Part shown: piece by piece, positions 34,911 through 43,464 of the stretch
How positions within the stretch are numbered: position 1 is the first letter of the stretch
How the letters are laid out: the number at the start of each line of letters is the position of its first letter
Assembly: GCF_014646095.1 (NCBI RefSeq)
Contig: NZ_BMMU01000027.1
Location: forward strand, 1 to 64,000
DNA length: 64,000 bases
Reading direction: 5' to 3'
Source of the DNA: Streptomyces lacrimifluminis
Lineage (GTDB): Bacteria > Actinomycetota > Actinomycetes > Streptomycetales > Streptomycetaceae
Translations under genes and position numbers: made by a program
The notes under the pieces: model-generated
Databases searched by the model: none
The model's input: the letters and a program-made list of their open reading frames with translations, nothing else
What the model was told of the DNA's origin: nothing

Positions 34911-37169
34911 CTACGCCAGCAGCGCTGGCATCGTCGCCTCGTGGGCCTCGCGCAGTTCGGCCAGCGTCAGGGTGAACTCGCCCTGGAGCTCGATGGAGTC
35001 GCCGTCGACGACGCCGATCCGCGTCACCGGCAGCCCCCGCGCCCCGCACATGTCGTTGAAGCGCAGCTCCTCCGAGCGCGGAACCGCGACCACCGCGCGG
35101 CCCGCCGACTCCGAGAACAGGAGGGTGAAGGCGTCGAGCCCGTCCGGTACGACCAGACGCGCGCCCTTCCCGCCCTGGAGCGCCGACTCGACGACCGCCT
35201 GGATCAGACCGCCGTCCGACAGGTCGTGCGCGGAGTCGATCATGCCGTCACGCGACGCGGAGATCAGGATCTCGGCCAGGAGCCGCTCCCGCTCCAGGTC
35301 GACCTTGGGCGGCAGGCCACCCAGGTGGTCGTGCACGACCTGCGACCACGCCGAGCCGCCGAACTCCTCGCGGGTGTCCCCGAGGAGGTACAGCAGCTGC
35401 CCCTCCTCCTGGAACGCGACCGGCGTCCGCCGCGCCACGTCGTCGATGACGCCCAGGACCGCCACGACCGGCGTGGGGTGAATGGCCACCTCACCCGTCT
35501 GGTTGTAGAGGGAGACGTTGCCGCCGGTCACCGGGGTGCCCAACTGCTGGCAGGCGTCCGCGAGTCCACGTACCGCCTCCGCGAACTGCCACATCACCGC
35601 CGGGTCTTCGGGCGAACCGAAGTTCAGACAGTCGGAGACGGCGAGGGGCTTCGCACCCGTCGTCGCCACGTTCCGGTAGGCCTCCGACAGCGCCAACTGC
35701 GCGCCCGCGTACGGGTCCAGCTTGGCGAAGCGGCCGTTGCCGTCCGTCGCGATGGCGACGCCGAGGCCGGTCGTCTCGTCGATGCGGATCATCCCGGAGT
35801 CCTCGGGCTGCGCCAACACCGTGTTGCCCTGCACGAAGTGGTCGTACTGGGAGGTGATCCAGGACTTGGAGGCCTGGTTGGGGGATGAGACGAGCTGAAC
35901 GACCTGGGCCTTCAGCTCCTCCGAAGTCCCGGGCCGCGCAAGCTTGTTGGCGTCGTCCGCCTGGAGGGCGTCCTGCCAGTCCGGGCGGGCGTACGGGCGC
36001 TCGTAGACCGGGCCGTCGTGCGCGACCGTGCGCGGGTCGACGTCGACGATCTTGCCGCCGTGCCAGAAGATCTCCAGGCGGTCGCCGTCGGTGACCTCAC
36101 CGATCACCGTGGCGATGACGTCCCACTTGTCGCAGATAGCGAGGAACCGGTCGACCTTCTCCGGCTCGACCACCGCGCACATGCGTTCCTGCGACTCGCT
36201 CATGAGGATTTCCTCGGGCGAGAGCGTCGAGTCACGGAGGGGTACGTCGTCGAGGGTGACGCGCATGCCGCCTGAGCCGTTGGACGCCAGCTCGGACGTG
36301 GCACACGACAAGCCCGCCGCGCCCAGGTCCTGGATGCCGACGACCAGCTTCTCCTTGAACGCCTCCAGAGTGCACTCGATGAGCAGCTTCTCCTGGAAGG
36401 GGTCACCCACCTGCACGGCGGGGCGCTTGGAGGGCTTCGCGTCGTCGAAGGTCTCGGACGCCAGGATCGACGCGCCGCCGATGCCGTCACCGCCCGTACG
36501 AGCCCCGTACAGGATCACCTTGTTGCCCGTGCCCGACGCCTTCGCCAGGTGGATGTCCTCGTGCCGCATCACACCGATCGCACCGGCGTTGACCAGCGGG
36601 TTCCCCTGGTAGCAGGCGTCGAAGACGACCTCGCCGCCGATGTTCGGCAGGCCCAGGCAGTTGCCGTAGCCGCCGATGCCCGCGACGACGCCCGGGAGGA
36701 CGCGCTTGGTGTCCGGGTGGTCCGCCGCACCGAAACGGAGCGGGTCCACGACCGCCACCGGGCGGGCGCCCATCGCGATGATGTCGCGGACGATGCCGCC
36801 GACGCCCGTGGCCGCGCCCTGGTAGGGCTCGACGTAGGACGGGTGGTTGTGCGACTCGACCTTGAAGGTGACCGCGTAGCCCTGGCCGACGTCGACCACG
36901 CCCGCGTTCTCGCCGATGCCCACGAGCAGGGCGTCGGACTGCGGGGCCTTCTCGCCGAACTGGCGGAGGTGGACTTTGGAGGACTTGTAGGAGCAGTGCT
37001 CGGACCACATGACCGAGTACATGGCCAGCTCGGCACCGGTCGGACGGCGGCCGAGGATCTCGACGACCTTCTCGTACTCGTCCTTCTTCAGGCCGAGTTC
37101 GGCCCAGGGCAGCTCGACGTCGGGGGTCTCGGCCGCGTGCTCGACCGTGTCCAGAGGCGTCCGGCTCAT
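34911..37169 (-). CDS. purL: FGAM synthase II large subunit
   Basis: 752 residues, the length of the small-type PurL that needs PurS and PurQ. Converts FGAR to FGAM with ATP. Motifs seen: MWSEHCSYKSSK, the Gly-rich ATP region GIGGYGNCLGLPNIGGE, LGAAGLSCATSELA, SGMIRIDETTGLGVA and TGGNVSLYNQTGE. Start ATG 37169 overlaps the purQ stop by 4 nt, so purS-purQ-purL is a coupled operon. Confidence 0.97.
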   Translation of the reverse strand: MSRTPLDTVEHAAETPDVELPWAELGLKKDEYEKVVEILGRRPTGAELAMYSVMWSEHCSYKSSKVHLRQFGEKAPQSDALLVGIGENAGVVDVGQGYAVTFKVESHNHPSYVEPYQGAATGVGGIVRDIIAMGARPVAVVDPLRFGAADHPDTKRVLPGVVAGIGGYGNCLGLPNIGGEVVFDACYQGNPLVNAGAIGVMRHEDIHLAKASGTGNKVILYGARTGGDGIGGASILASETFDDAKPSKRPAVQVGDPFQEKLLIECTLEAFKEKLVVGIQDLGAAGLSCATSELASNGSGGMRVTLDDVPLRDSTLSPEEILMSESQERMCAVVEPEKVDRFLAICDKWDVIATVIGEVTDGDRLEIFWHGGKIVDVDPRTVAHDGPVYERPYARPDWQDALQADDANKLARPGTSEELKAQVVQLVSSPNQASKSWITSQYDHFVQGNTVLAQPEDSGMIRIDETTGLGVAIATDGNGRFAKLDPYAGAQLALSEAYRNVATTGAKPLAVSDCLNFGSPEDPAVMWQFAEAVRGLADACQQLGTPVTGGNVSLYNQTGEVAIHPTPVVAVLGVIDDVARRTPVAFQEEGQLLYLLGDTREEFGGSAWSQVVHDHLGGLPPKVDLERERLLAEILISASRDGMIDSAHDLSDGGLIQAVVESALQGGKGARLVVPDGLDAFTLLFSESAGRAVVAVPRSEELRFNDMCGARGLPVTRIGVVDGDSIELQGEFTLTLAELREAHEATMPALLA

Positions 37170-37846
37170 GCGTTGACCAGCTTCTTGAGGATCGAGGTGA
37201 AGAAGGGGAGGCCGTCGGTACGGCCGCTGCCGACCAGCGGCTCCACGGCGTGCTCGGGGTGCGGCATGAGGCCCACGACGTTCCCGGCGGCGTTGCTGAT
37301 GCCGGCGATGTCGCGCAGCGAGCCGTTGGGGTTGAAGTCCCGGTACCGGAACACGACCCGGCCCTCGGCCTCCAGCTCGTCGAGCGTGTGCTCGTCGGCG
37401 ACGTAGCGGCCGTCCATGTTCTTCAGCGGGATGTGGATCTCCTGGCCGGCGTCGTAGTCGACGGTCCAGGCCGTGTCCGCGTTCTCCACCCGCAGCTTCT
37501 GGTCGCGGCAGATGAAGTGCAGGTGGTTGTTGCCGAGCATCGCGCCCGGGAGCAGGTGCGCCTCGGTGAGAATCTGGAAGCCGTTGCAGATGCCGAGGAC
37601 CGGCATGCCCGACTTCGCCTGCTCGATGACCGACTCCATCACCGGCGAGAAACGCGAGATGGCACCCGCGCGCAGATAGTCGCCGTACGAGAATCCGCCG
37701 GGCAGAACCACCGCGTCGACCTGCTTCAGGTCCTTGTCCTTGTGCCAGAGGGCTACCGGCTCGGCACCCGCGAGGCGGATCGCGCGCTGGGTGTCCCGGT
37801 CGTCCAGGGAACCCGGAAAGGTGACGACTCCAATACGAGCAGTCAC
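37166..37846 (-). CDS. purQ: FGAM synthase I, glutamine amidotransferase subunit
   Basis: 226 residues. Class I glutaminase: nucleophile Cys in LGICNGFQIL and the His/Glu pair near the end (GLMPHPEHAVEPL). Delivers ammonia to PurL. Early motifs VTFPGSLDDRD and LPGGFSYGDYLRAGAI are typical. GTG start overlaps the purS stop. Confidence 0.97.
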   Translation of the reverse strand: MTARIGVVTFPGSLDDRDTQRAIRLAGAEPVALWHKDKDLKQVDAVVLPGGFSYGDYLRAGAISRFSPVMESVIEQAKSGMPVLGICNGFQILTEAHLLPGAMLGNNHLHFICRDQKLRVENADTAWTVDYDAGQEIHIPLKNMDGRYVADEHTLDELEAEGRVVFRYRDFNPNGSLRDIAGISNAAGNVVGLMPHPEHAVEPLVGSGRTDGLPFFTSILKKLVNA

Positions 37847-38106
37847 TTCTCTTCCCCCACCATCTCCTCCACCTTCACGGTGAAGTCCTCGATCACGGTG
37901 TTGGCGAGGAAGGATTCCGCAAGATCATGGATGCGGGCGAGCGCGGCGTCGTCCACCGGTCCGTCAACTTCCAGTTCGAATCGCTTTCCCTGACGTACGT
38001 CGGAGACACCCTCGAAACCGAGGCGCGGCAGTGCACGCTGCACCGCCTGGCCCTGGGGGTCGAGGATCTCCGGCTTGAGCATGACGTCGACTACGACGCG
38101 TGCCAC
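37843..38106 (-). CDS. purS: FGAM synthase accessory subunit PurS
   Basis: 87 residues from GTG 38106, preferred over GTG 38112 because GGGAG sits five nt upstream. ARVVVDVMLKPEILDPQGQAV, LPRLGFEGVSDVRQGKRFEL is the PurS fold. Bridges PurQ and PurL for ammonia channelling. First gene of purS-purQ-purL. Confidence 0.94.
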   Translation of the reverse strand: MARVVVDVMLKPEILDPQGQAVQRALPRLGFEGVSDVRQGKRFELEVDGPVDDAALARIHDLAESFLANTVIEDFTVKVEEMVGEEK

Positions 38107-38477
38107 TGGCACTCCCGGTGTTGTGGTGCTGAGCAGGTTCCTACAGGTGACTTCAGACTACCCGTACAAAATTTCTACGCGGGTAGATTCGTAGGAATCT
38201 ACGGAAACCCGGGAGGGCGGCATCACGATCCGGTATCGGAGCGGTGCCATCCCGAAAAATTCTGGGAAAGATCCGTGTTCGCACCCAGGATGTCTATTGC
38301 GGGGGAGACACGCGGACAGATTTAGTCGGTCTTCCCATTGCAATGCCGGGCACTGTACAAAGGAAAAGGCATTAGCCGATACTTTGCCCAATAACAGTCG
38401 GACAACCGAGATCTCCCGACACCTCCCGACGTCTTCGCACGTCGCGGCCAAGGTGTCGCACGAAGGGACCGATATTC
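38107..38477. other. Divergent promoter region of purS and lsr2
   Basis: About 370 nt without a gene, visibly AT-richer than the surrounding coding DNA, in particular 38150-38240 and 38330-38400. It must drive the purSQL operon leftwards and lsr2 rightwards. AT-rich DNA is the preferred target of Lsr2, so autoregulation is plausible; no operator was identified. Confidence 0.5.
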
Positions 38478-38795
38478 GTGGCTCAGCGTGTCGTGGTCAC
38501 ACTCTCAGACGACATCGACGGCTCGGAAGCGGCGGAAACCATCGCCTTCGGACTCGACGGCAAGTCGTACGAGATCGACCTGAATCAAACCAATGCCAAG
38601 AAACTGCGTAAGGCCCTGGAGCCGTACGTGGAGGCCGGCCGCAAGCGGTCGCGCTCCGGCAAGGCGTACAAGCAGACGGAGGTCGCCCCCGACCCCTCGG
38701 CTGTCCGGGCCTGGGCCCTCGCCAACAAGTTCGACGTACCGACCCGCGGGCGCATCCCCAAGAAGGTGTACGAGGCCTTCACCGCCGCCCAGTAG
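38478..38795 (+). CDS. lsr2: Lsr2 nucleoid-associated protein
   Basis: 105 residues from GTG 38478. N-terminal dimerisation domain (QRVVVTLSDDIDGSEAAETIAFGLDGKSYEIDLNQTNAKKLRKAL), a basic linker, and the C-terminal AT-hook-like DNA-binding domain with VRAWALANKFDVPTRGRIPKKVYEAF, where RGRI is the minor-groove loop. It is a xenogeneic silencer of AT-rich acquired DNA and directly relevant to the AT-rich reverse transcriptase gene of this window. Confidence 0.96.
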   Translation: MAQRVVVTLSDDIDGSEAAETIAFGLDGKSYEIDLNQTNAKKLRKALEPYVEAGRKRSRSGKAYKQTEVAPDPSAVRAWALANKFDVPTRGRIPKKVYEAFTAAQ

Positions 38796-38937
38796 CCGCC
38801 TCGAAACGGCCGAGCAGCACCCCCGCCGTCCCCCAGGAGCCCCTCGGCGCAACCGACTTGCGTTGCCCCCCTGCCGATCAGCTAGAGTTCGGAGCACGCC
38901 GAGGGGCGAGGCCGAAAGGCCCGGCTCACGGAGGCTT

Positions 38938-39009
38938 GCGGGTGTAGTTCAGTAGTAGAACATCCCCCTTCCAGGGGGAAGGCGCAGTGTGCAATTCCTG
39001 TCACCCGCT
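38938..39009 (+). tRNA. tRNA-Gly (UCC)
   Basis: 72-nt cloverleaf: GCGGGTG/CACCCGC acceptor, discriminator T, anticodon loop CTTCCAG (UCC), T-loop region GCAATTCCT. Slightly unusual T-loop (GTGTGCAATTC instead of GTTCRA). Confidence 0.9.
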
Positions 39010-39089
39010 CTGCATCGCCGGTCTGACCACGTTTGTGGATCAGGTAGGCTGGTGCTCGCGCCAGTCGGTGAAAGCCGACTGGAGGCAAT

Positions 39090-39162
39090 GCGGACGTAGC
39101 TCAGTTGGTAGAGCGCAACCTTGCCAAGGTTGAGGTCGCCAGTTCGAACCTGGTCGTCCGCT
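39090..39162 (+). tRNA. tRNA-Gly (GCC), copy 1
   Basis: 73 nt: GCGGACG/CGTCCGC acceptor, discriminator T, anticodon loop TTGCCAA (GCC), T-loop GTTCGAACC. The genome also encodes the CCA end here (CCA at 39163-39165). Identical copy at 43309. Confidence 0.96.
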
Positions 39163-39169
39163 CCAGATC

Positions 39170-39198
39170 AAGACCCCGGTCCATTGGACCGGGGTCTT
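39170..39198 (+). terminator. Terminator after tRNA-Gly copy 1
   Basis: AAGACCCCGGTCCA/TGGACCGGGGTCTT hairpin, part of the 117-bp repeat. Confidence 0.85.
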
Positions 39199-39339
39199 CT
39201 TCGTGTTCACCTATCGCGGGTTCGTCTGTCGCGGGTTGATCCGCCACGGGTTGATCTGCCACGGGCGTCTGACATTTGTCATGTGCGGTGATGACACCCC
39301 GCACTGCCTTCCTCACCTTCCGGCCGGGATGCTGAAGGC

Positions 39340-40326
39340 ATGGAAACGAACGAACACGAACACGTGATTGAGGTCACTGACCTGCGGCGTGTGTACGGGG
39401 GCGGGTTCGAGGCGGTGCGCGGGGTGTCTTTCTCCGTGGGCCGCGGAGAGATTTTCGCCCTGCTGGGCACGAACGGCGCGGGCAAGACGTCGACCGTCGA
39501 ACTGCTGGAGGGGCTGGCGCCGCCGGCCGGGGGACGCGTGCGGGTGCTGGGCCATGACCCGTACACCGAGCGGGCCGTCGTACGGCCGCGCACCGGCGTG
39601 ATGCTCCAGGAGGGCGGCTTCCCGTCCGAGCTGACCGTCGGCGAGACCGCGCGGATGTGGGCCGGGTGCACGAGCGGAGCGCGGCCCGAGGCGGAGGCGC
39701 TCGCGCTCGTCGGTCTTGAGCGGCGGACCGACGTACGCGTGAAGCAGCTGTCCGGGGGTGAGCGGCGGCGACTCGACCTCGCGCTCGCGCTCCTCGGCAA
39801 CCCCGAGGTGCTGTTCCTCGACGAGCCGACGACGGGCCTCGACGCCGAAGGGCGCCGGGCCACCTGGGAGTTGGTACGGGAACTGCGCGACGGTGGTACG
39901 ACCGTGCTGCTCACCACGCACTATCTGGAGGAGGCGGAGGATCTCGCCGACCGGCTCGCCATCCTCCACGAGGGGCGCATCGCCGCCGCCGGTACGCCGG
40001 CCGAGGTGACCGCCTCGCAGCCCTCCCGGATCTCCTTCGAGCTGCCCTCCGGATACTTCGTGGGCGATCTGCCGGCGTTCGGCCCGCTCGGCGTCAGCGG
40101 GTACGAGGAGGAGGGGCGCGTCGTACGGCTGCGGACCCATGAACTCCAGCGCGCGGCAACGCGGTTGCTCGTCTGGGCCGAGGAGGCCGGGGTCACGTTG
40201 CGGGGGCTGGACGTGCGGTCGGCCTCGCTGGAGGAGGCGTTTCTGCGGATCGCCCGGCAGGCGTCCGGCAAGGACGCGTCCGAGGCCGGGAGTTCTTCCG
40301 TTGTCGCTGAGGAGCGTGTCGCGTGA
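39340..40326 (+). CDS. ABC exporter ATP-binding protein (DrrA-like)
   Basis: 328 residues. Walker A LGTNGAGKT at 42-50, signature LSGGERRRLDLALALLG, Walker B LFLDEPTTGLD, H-loop TTHYLEEAE, then a roughly 90-residue C-terminal regulatory domain with no second NBD. Typical of drug-export ABC systems in Actinobacteria. The stop overlaps the GTG of the permease gene (GTGA), so the two are coupled. Together with the following HK/RR it resembles a BceAB/LiaFSR-like or DrrAB-type resistance set under its own regulator. Confidence 0.93.
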   Translation: METNEHEHVIEVTDLRRVYGGGFEAVRGVSFSVGRGEIFALLGTNGAGKTSTVELLEGLAPPAGGRVRVLGHDPYTERAVVRPRTGVMLQEGGFPSELTVGETARMWAGCTSGARPEAEALALVGLERRTDVRVKQLSGGERRRLDLALALLGNPEVLFLDEPTTGLDAEGRRATWELVRELRDGGTTVLLTTHYLEEAEDLADRLAILHEGRIAAAGTPAEVTASQPSRISFELPSGYFVGDLPAFGPLGVSGYEEEGRVVRLRTHELQRAATRLLVWAEEAGVTLRGLDVRSASLEEAFLRIARQASGKDASEAGSSSVVAEERVA

Positions 40327-41114
40327 GTGCGGTTGTCGGTAGTGGCAGTACGACTACCCCTGCCGGGCGGATGCGCGCCCTGGTTCGGGCCGAGTCGACG
40401 TTGTTCCTGCGGAACAAGGGGACGCTCGTCGCGGCCCTGTTCGTGCCACTGGTGCTGCCGTTCAGTGTGCGGTCCGCCATGTCGGACACGGACCTGAAGG
40501 AGGCCGGGCTCAACATCGGGACGCTCATCCTGCCCGCCTCGGTCGGCTTCTCGCTGCTCTTCGCCGTGTACGCGGCCCTCGTCGGCGTCTTCGTCGCCCG
40601 GCGCGAGGAACTCGTCCTCAAGCGGCTGCGCACCGGTGAGCTGCGTGACATCGAGATACTCACCGGGTCGGCGCTCCCGGCTGCCGTGACATGCCTCGTA
40701 CAGAGCCTGCTGCTGGCCGTCGGCTGTGCTGTCCTGCTCGATCTCGACGTGCCCCCGGCGCCCCAACTCGCCGTTATCGGACTGCTGTTGGGGGTGGTGA
40801 TGTGTGTGGCGCTGGCCGCGCTCACCGCCAGCTTCAGCCGGACCACCGAGAGCGCGCAGGTCACCTCACTGCCGCTGATGCTCGTCTCGTTCCTCGGCTC
40901 CGGGATCACCGTCCCGCTGGAGGTGCTGCCCGACCGGCTCGCCACCTTCTGCGAACTCCTCCCGCTGACGCCCGTGATCACCCTCGTACGCGGCGCCTGG
41001 ACCGGTGACCTGTCGGGGTACGAGGCCCTGGGCGCCGTACTGACCGGCCTGGCCTGGACCGCCCTGTCGGTGTTTGCTGTACGCCGGTGGTTCCGCTGGG
41101 AACCGCGGCGGTAG
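40323..41114 (+). CDS. ABC transporter permease (ABC-2 type)
   Basis: 263 residues, GTG 40323 overlapping the ATPase stop. Six membrane helices in the ABC-2 arrangement (LFLRNKGTLVAALFVPLVLPF; VGFSLLFAVYAALVGVFVARREELVLKRL; then AVTCLVQSLLLAVGCAVLL; AVIGLLLGVVMCVALAALTASF; SLPLMLVSFLGSGITVPLEVLP; and a last helix). Exports an unknown lipophilic compound with the ATPase; no substrate clue. Confidence 0.92.
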   Translation: MSAVVGSGSTTTPAGRMRALVRAESTLFLRNKGTLVAALFVPLVLPFSVRSAMSDTDLKEAGLNIGTLILPASVGFSLLFAVYAALVGVFVARREELVLKRLRTGELRDIEILTGSALPAAVTCLVQSLLLAVGCAVLLDLDVPPAPQLAVIGLLLGVVMCVALAALTASFSRTTESAQVTSLPLMLVSFLGSGITVPLEVLPDRLATFCELLPLTPVITLVRGAWTGDLSGYEALGAVLTGLAWTALSVFAVRRWFRWEPRR

Positions 41115-41133
41115 GGGACGGGGGATCGGGAAA

Positions 41134-42657
41134 ATGCGCAGGCCGGGGAGCTGGTGGGGGCGCAAGAGCACGCCGGAGAAGGTGGAGACTTACACGCGCT
41201 GGACCTTTCATGTGATCGCCTTCGTCGAGGTCACCGCGATCGGGCTGCCCGTGCTGGGGCTGGGGGAGATGCGGTTCGTGCTCTGGCTGTCCCTGGTGGT
41301 GGGAGTGCACGCCGCGCTCTGTGCGGTGACCGCGTCCCGGGCGCTGGACTGGATCCGCGGGACCCGGGAGCAGCCCGTACGGCTGTTGGTCGCACTCGGT
41401 GCTGTCACCGTGCTGATCGGTGTCGGCGCCCTGGTCCTGGTCAAGCACGGGCCGGGCGGCGACGACATGGAGACCGGTGCGGGCTCGCTGTTCGTGGGGG
41501 TGCTGACCTTCGGCGCGGGCAGTCTCACCCTCGGGGTGCGCAGTCGGATACGGATGCTGGCGCTGGTGACCGGCCTGGCCGTGGGCTCGACCGTCGCGGC
41601 CTACCTGCTGGGTTTCTCGGGAGGCGAGGCGGTCGGCACGGGCTTCGCGATACTGCTCAGCGCCGGGTTCATCACGTTCACCTGCGCCCTCTCCGTCTGG
41701 CTGCTCAAGGTCGTGTACGAACTCGACGAGGCCCGGGAGACCAAAACCCGGCTCGCCGTCGCCGAGGAACGGCTGCGGTTCGGGCGTGATCTGCACGACG
41801 TGATGGGGCGGAACCTGGCGGTGATCGCCCTCAAGAGCGAACTGGCCGTGCAGCTCTCACGGCGCGAACGGCCCGAGGCCGTCGACCAGATGATCGAGGT
41901 GCAGCGGATCGCGCGCGAGTCGCAGCGGGAGGTACGGGATGTCGTACGGGGATACCGCGAGGCCGACCTCGGCGCGGAACTCCTCGGCGCGCAAGGGGTG
42001 TTGACCGCTGCGGGGATCTCCTGCGAAGTGACCGGGGAAGCCGTCGGGCTGCCGGGTGAGGTGCAGTCGGCGCTCGGGTGGGTGGTCCGGGAGGCGACGA
42101 CCAACGTGCTGCGGCACGGGGATGCCGGGTGGTGCGGGGTGCGGGTTCGGGTCGATGACGGGCTGGTGGTGCTGACCGTGGAGAACGACGGGGTCCGGCA
42201 GCAGGCCGGTGAGGGCTCGGGGACGGGGTCCGGGCTCGTCGGGCTGCGGGAGCGGCTGTCGGCCGTCGACGGGCGGCTGGAGGCGGGGGTCGTGGGCGAG
42301 CGTGCGGAGCGGTTCCGGGTGGTCGCCACCGTGCCGTTGCCTGCGGGGTCGGGATCACGTTCGGGATCGGGGTCGCGTTCGGGGTCGAGGTCAGGGGCGA
42401 GTTCGGGGTCGGGGTCGGCGTCTCGTGCCGGGTCGGAGTCAGGGGCAGGTGCGGGGGCGAGTTCAGGGTCGGAGTCAGGGGCAGGTGCGGGGGCGAGTTC
42501 GGGGTCTCGCGCGGGTTCGGCGTCGAAGTCAGGAGCGAGTTCGGGGCCGGGGTCGGCGTCTCGTGCCGGGTCGGAGTCAGGGGCAGGTGCGGGGGCGGGT
42601 TCGGGGTCGGGGTCCGCGTCTCGTGCGGGGTTCGTGGTGAACGAGGTCACCTCATGA
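41134..42657 (+). CDS. Sensor histidine kinase with a Ser/Gly/Ala/Arg repeat tail
   Basis: 507 residues from ATG 41134. Six hydrophobic segments (about 24-42, 48-66, 85-103, 117-135, 141-160, 171-190), then HisKA_3 dimerisation with phospho-His221 (FGRDLHDVMGRNL) and the HATPase domain with N box VREATTNVLRHGD and G1 box LTVENDG, G2 GSGLVGLRERL. NarL-type kinase of the DesK/LiaS class. After the HATPase end (about 404), about 100 residues are low-complexity repeats of S, G, A, R and E, not found in usual kinases; see findings. Last codons FVVNEVTS lead into the response regulator with a 4-nt overlap. Confidence 0.93.
   Translation: MRRPGSWWGRKSTPEKVETYTRWTFHVIAFVEVTAIGLPVLGLGEMRFVLWLSLVVGVHAALCAVTASRALDWIRGTREQPVRLLVALGAVTVLIGVGALVLVKHGPGGDDMETGAGSLFVGVLTFGAGSLTLGVRSRIRMLALVTGLAVGSTVAAYLLGFSGGEAVGTGFAILLSAGFITFTCALSVWLLKVVYELDEARETKTRLAVAEERLRFGRDLHDVMGRNLAVIALKSELAVQLSRRERPEAVDQMIEVQRIARESQREVRDVVRGYREADLGAELLGAQGVLTAAGISCEVTGEAVGLPGEVQSALGWVVREATTNVLRHGDAGWCGVRVRVDDGLVVLTVENDGVRQQAGEGSGTGSGLVGLRERLSAVDGRLEAGVVGERAERFRVVATVPLPAGSGSRSGSGSRSGSRSGASSGSGSASRAGSESGAGAGASSGSESGAGAGASSGSRAGSASKSGASSGPGSASRAGSESGAGAGAGSGSGSASRAGFVVNEVTS
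42345..42640 (+). repeat. DNA repeats coding the kinase tail
   Basis: About 300 nt built from GGGTCGG, TCAGGGGCAGGTGCGGGGGCG and TCGTGCCGGGTCGGAG units repeated three to four times in one phase, typical of replication slippage. Possibly length-variable. Confidence 0.8.
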
Positions 42658-43265
42658 GCGGGGTGCGGCTGCTGCTCGCCGACGACGAGCACCTCATCCG
42701 GGGGGCGCTTGCCGCGCTGCTCGCCCTGGAGGACGATCTCGTTGTCGTCGCCGAGGCCGCCACCGGGCCCGAGGCGCTGGCCATGGCCCGGGCGCACCGG
42801 CCCGACGTCGCGGTGCTCGACCTTGAGATGCCGGGCGCGGACGGTGTGAAGGTCGCCACATCGCTGCGGGCCGAACTGCCGGAGTGCCGGGTGCTGATCG
42901 TGACCAGCCACGGCCGGCCCGGGCATCTGAAGCGGGCGCTTGAGGCAGGTGTGCGAGGGTTCGTCCCCAAGACGGTCAGCGCACAGCGGCTCGCCGAGAT
43001 CATCCGTACCGTGCACGCCGGAAACCGTTACGTCGACCCCGAGTTGGCCGCCGACGCGATCTCCGCCGGGGACTCGCCGCTGACCCCGCGCGAGGCCGAG
43101 GTGCTCGAACTCGCCGCCGACGGTGCACCGGTCGCGGAGATCGCGGAACGGGCCGCGCTGTCGCAGGGGACCGTGCGCAACTATCTGTCGTCGGCCGTCT
43201 CGAAACTGGGGGCGGAGAACCGGCATGCGGCAGTGCGGCTCGCACGGCTTCGGGGTTGGGTATAG
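42654..43265 (+). CDS. NarL/LuxR-family response regulator
   Basis: 203 residues. Receiver domain with acidic pair DD (10-11), phospho-acceptor D56 (VAVLDLEMPG), Thr/Ser and Lys (VPKTVSAQ), and a C-terminal LuxR HTH (about 138-198: LTPREAEVLELAADGAPVAEIAERAALSQGTVRNYLSSAVSKLG). ATG overlaps the kinase stop (ATGA), so it is the direct partner of the kinase at 41134. It likely controls the ABC genes upstream. Confidence 0.95.
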   Translation: MSGVRLLLADDEHLIRGALAALLALEDDLVVVAEAATGPEALAMARAHRPDVAVLDLEMPGADGVKVATSLRAELPECRVLIVTSHGRPGHLKRALEAGVRGFVPKTVSAQRLAEIIRTVHAGNRYVDPELAADAISAGDSPLTPREAEVLELAADGAPVAEIAERAALSQGTVRNYLSSAVSKLGAENRHAAVRLARLRGWV

Positions 43266-43308
43266 TTGCTCTCGCGCCACGGCACGTACAACACGTACGG
43301 GACGCGAT

Positions 43309-43381
43309 GCGGACGTAGCTCAGTTGGTAGAGCGCAACCTTGCCAAGGTTGAGGTCGCCAGTTCGAACCTGGTCGTCCGCT
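43309..43381 (+). tRNA. tRNA-Gly (GCC), copy 2
   Basis: Same 73-nt gene as at 39090 (GCC anticodon, CCA encoded at 43382-43384). Second half of the repeat pair around the ABC/TCS genes. Confidence 0.96.
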
Positions 43382-43388
43382 CCAGATC

Positions 43389-43417
43389 AAGACCCCGGTC
43401 CATTGGACCGGGGTCTT
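43389..43417 (+). terminator. Terminator after tRNA-Gly copy 2
   Basis: Same AAGACCCCGGTCCA hairpin as at 39170. It also faces the end of purC on the minus strand (stop at 43465). Confidence 0.85.
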
Positions 43418-43464
43418 CTTCGTTTGCTGTTTCGTGTGCTGTCCTGTGCCGCGCCGGGCGTCGG

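Larger units (their letters stand above)
39088..39204 (+). repeat. 117-bp direct repeat, left copy
   Basis: Contains the complete tRNA-Gly (GCC) and its terminator. Identical over 117 bp to 43307-43423 in the same orientation, with flanks that differ on both sides. The two copies bracket the ABC transporter and two-component genes. Confidence 0.92.
43307..43423 (+). repeat. 117-bp direct repeat, right copy
   Basis: Identical to 39088-39204. Start-to-start distance is 4219 bp. Recombination between the copies would remove the ABC/TCS segment and one tRNA-Gly. Confidence 0.92.

Noticed and set aside
42345..42640. CRISPR-like or satellite repeat
   Set aside because: Repeats are coding, one phase, within the kinase gene.
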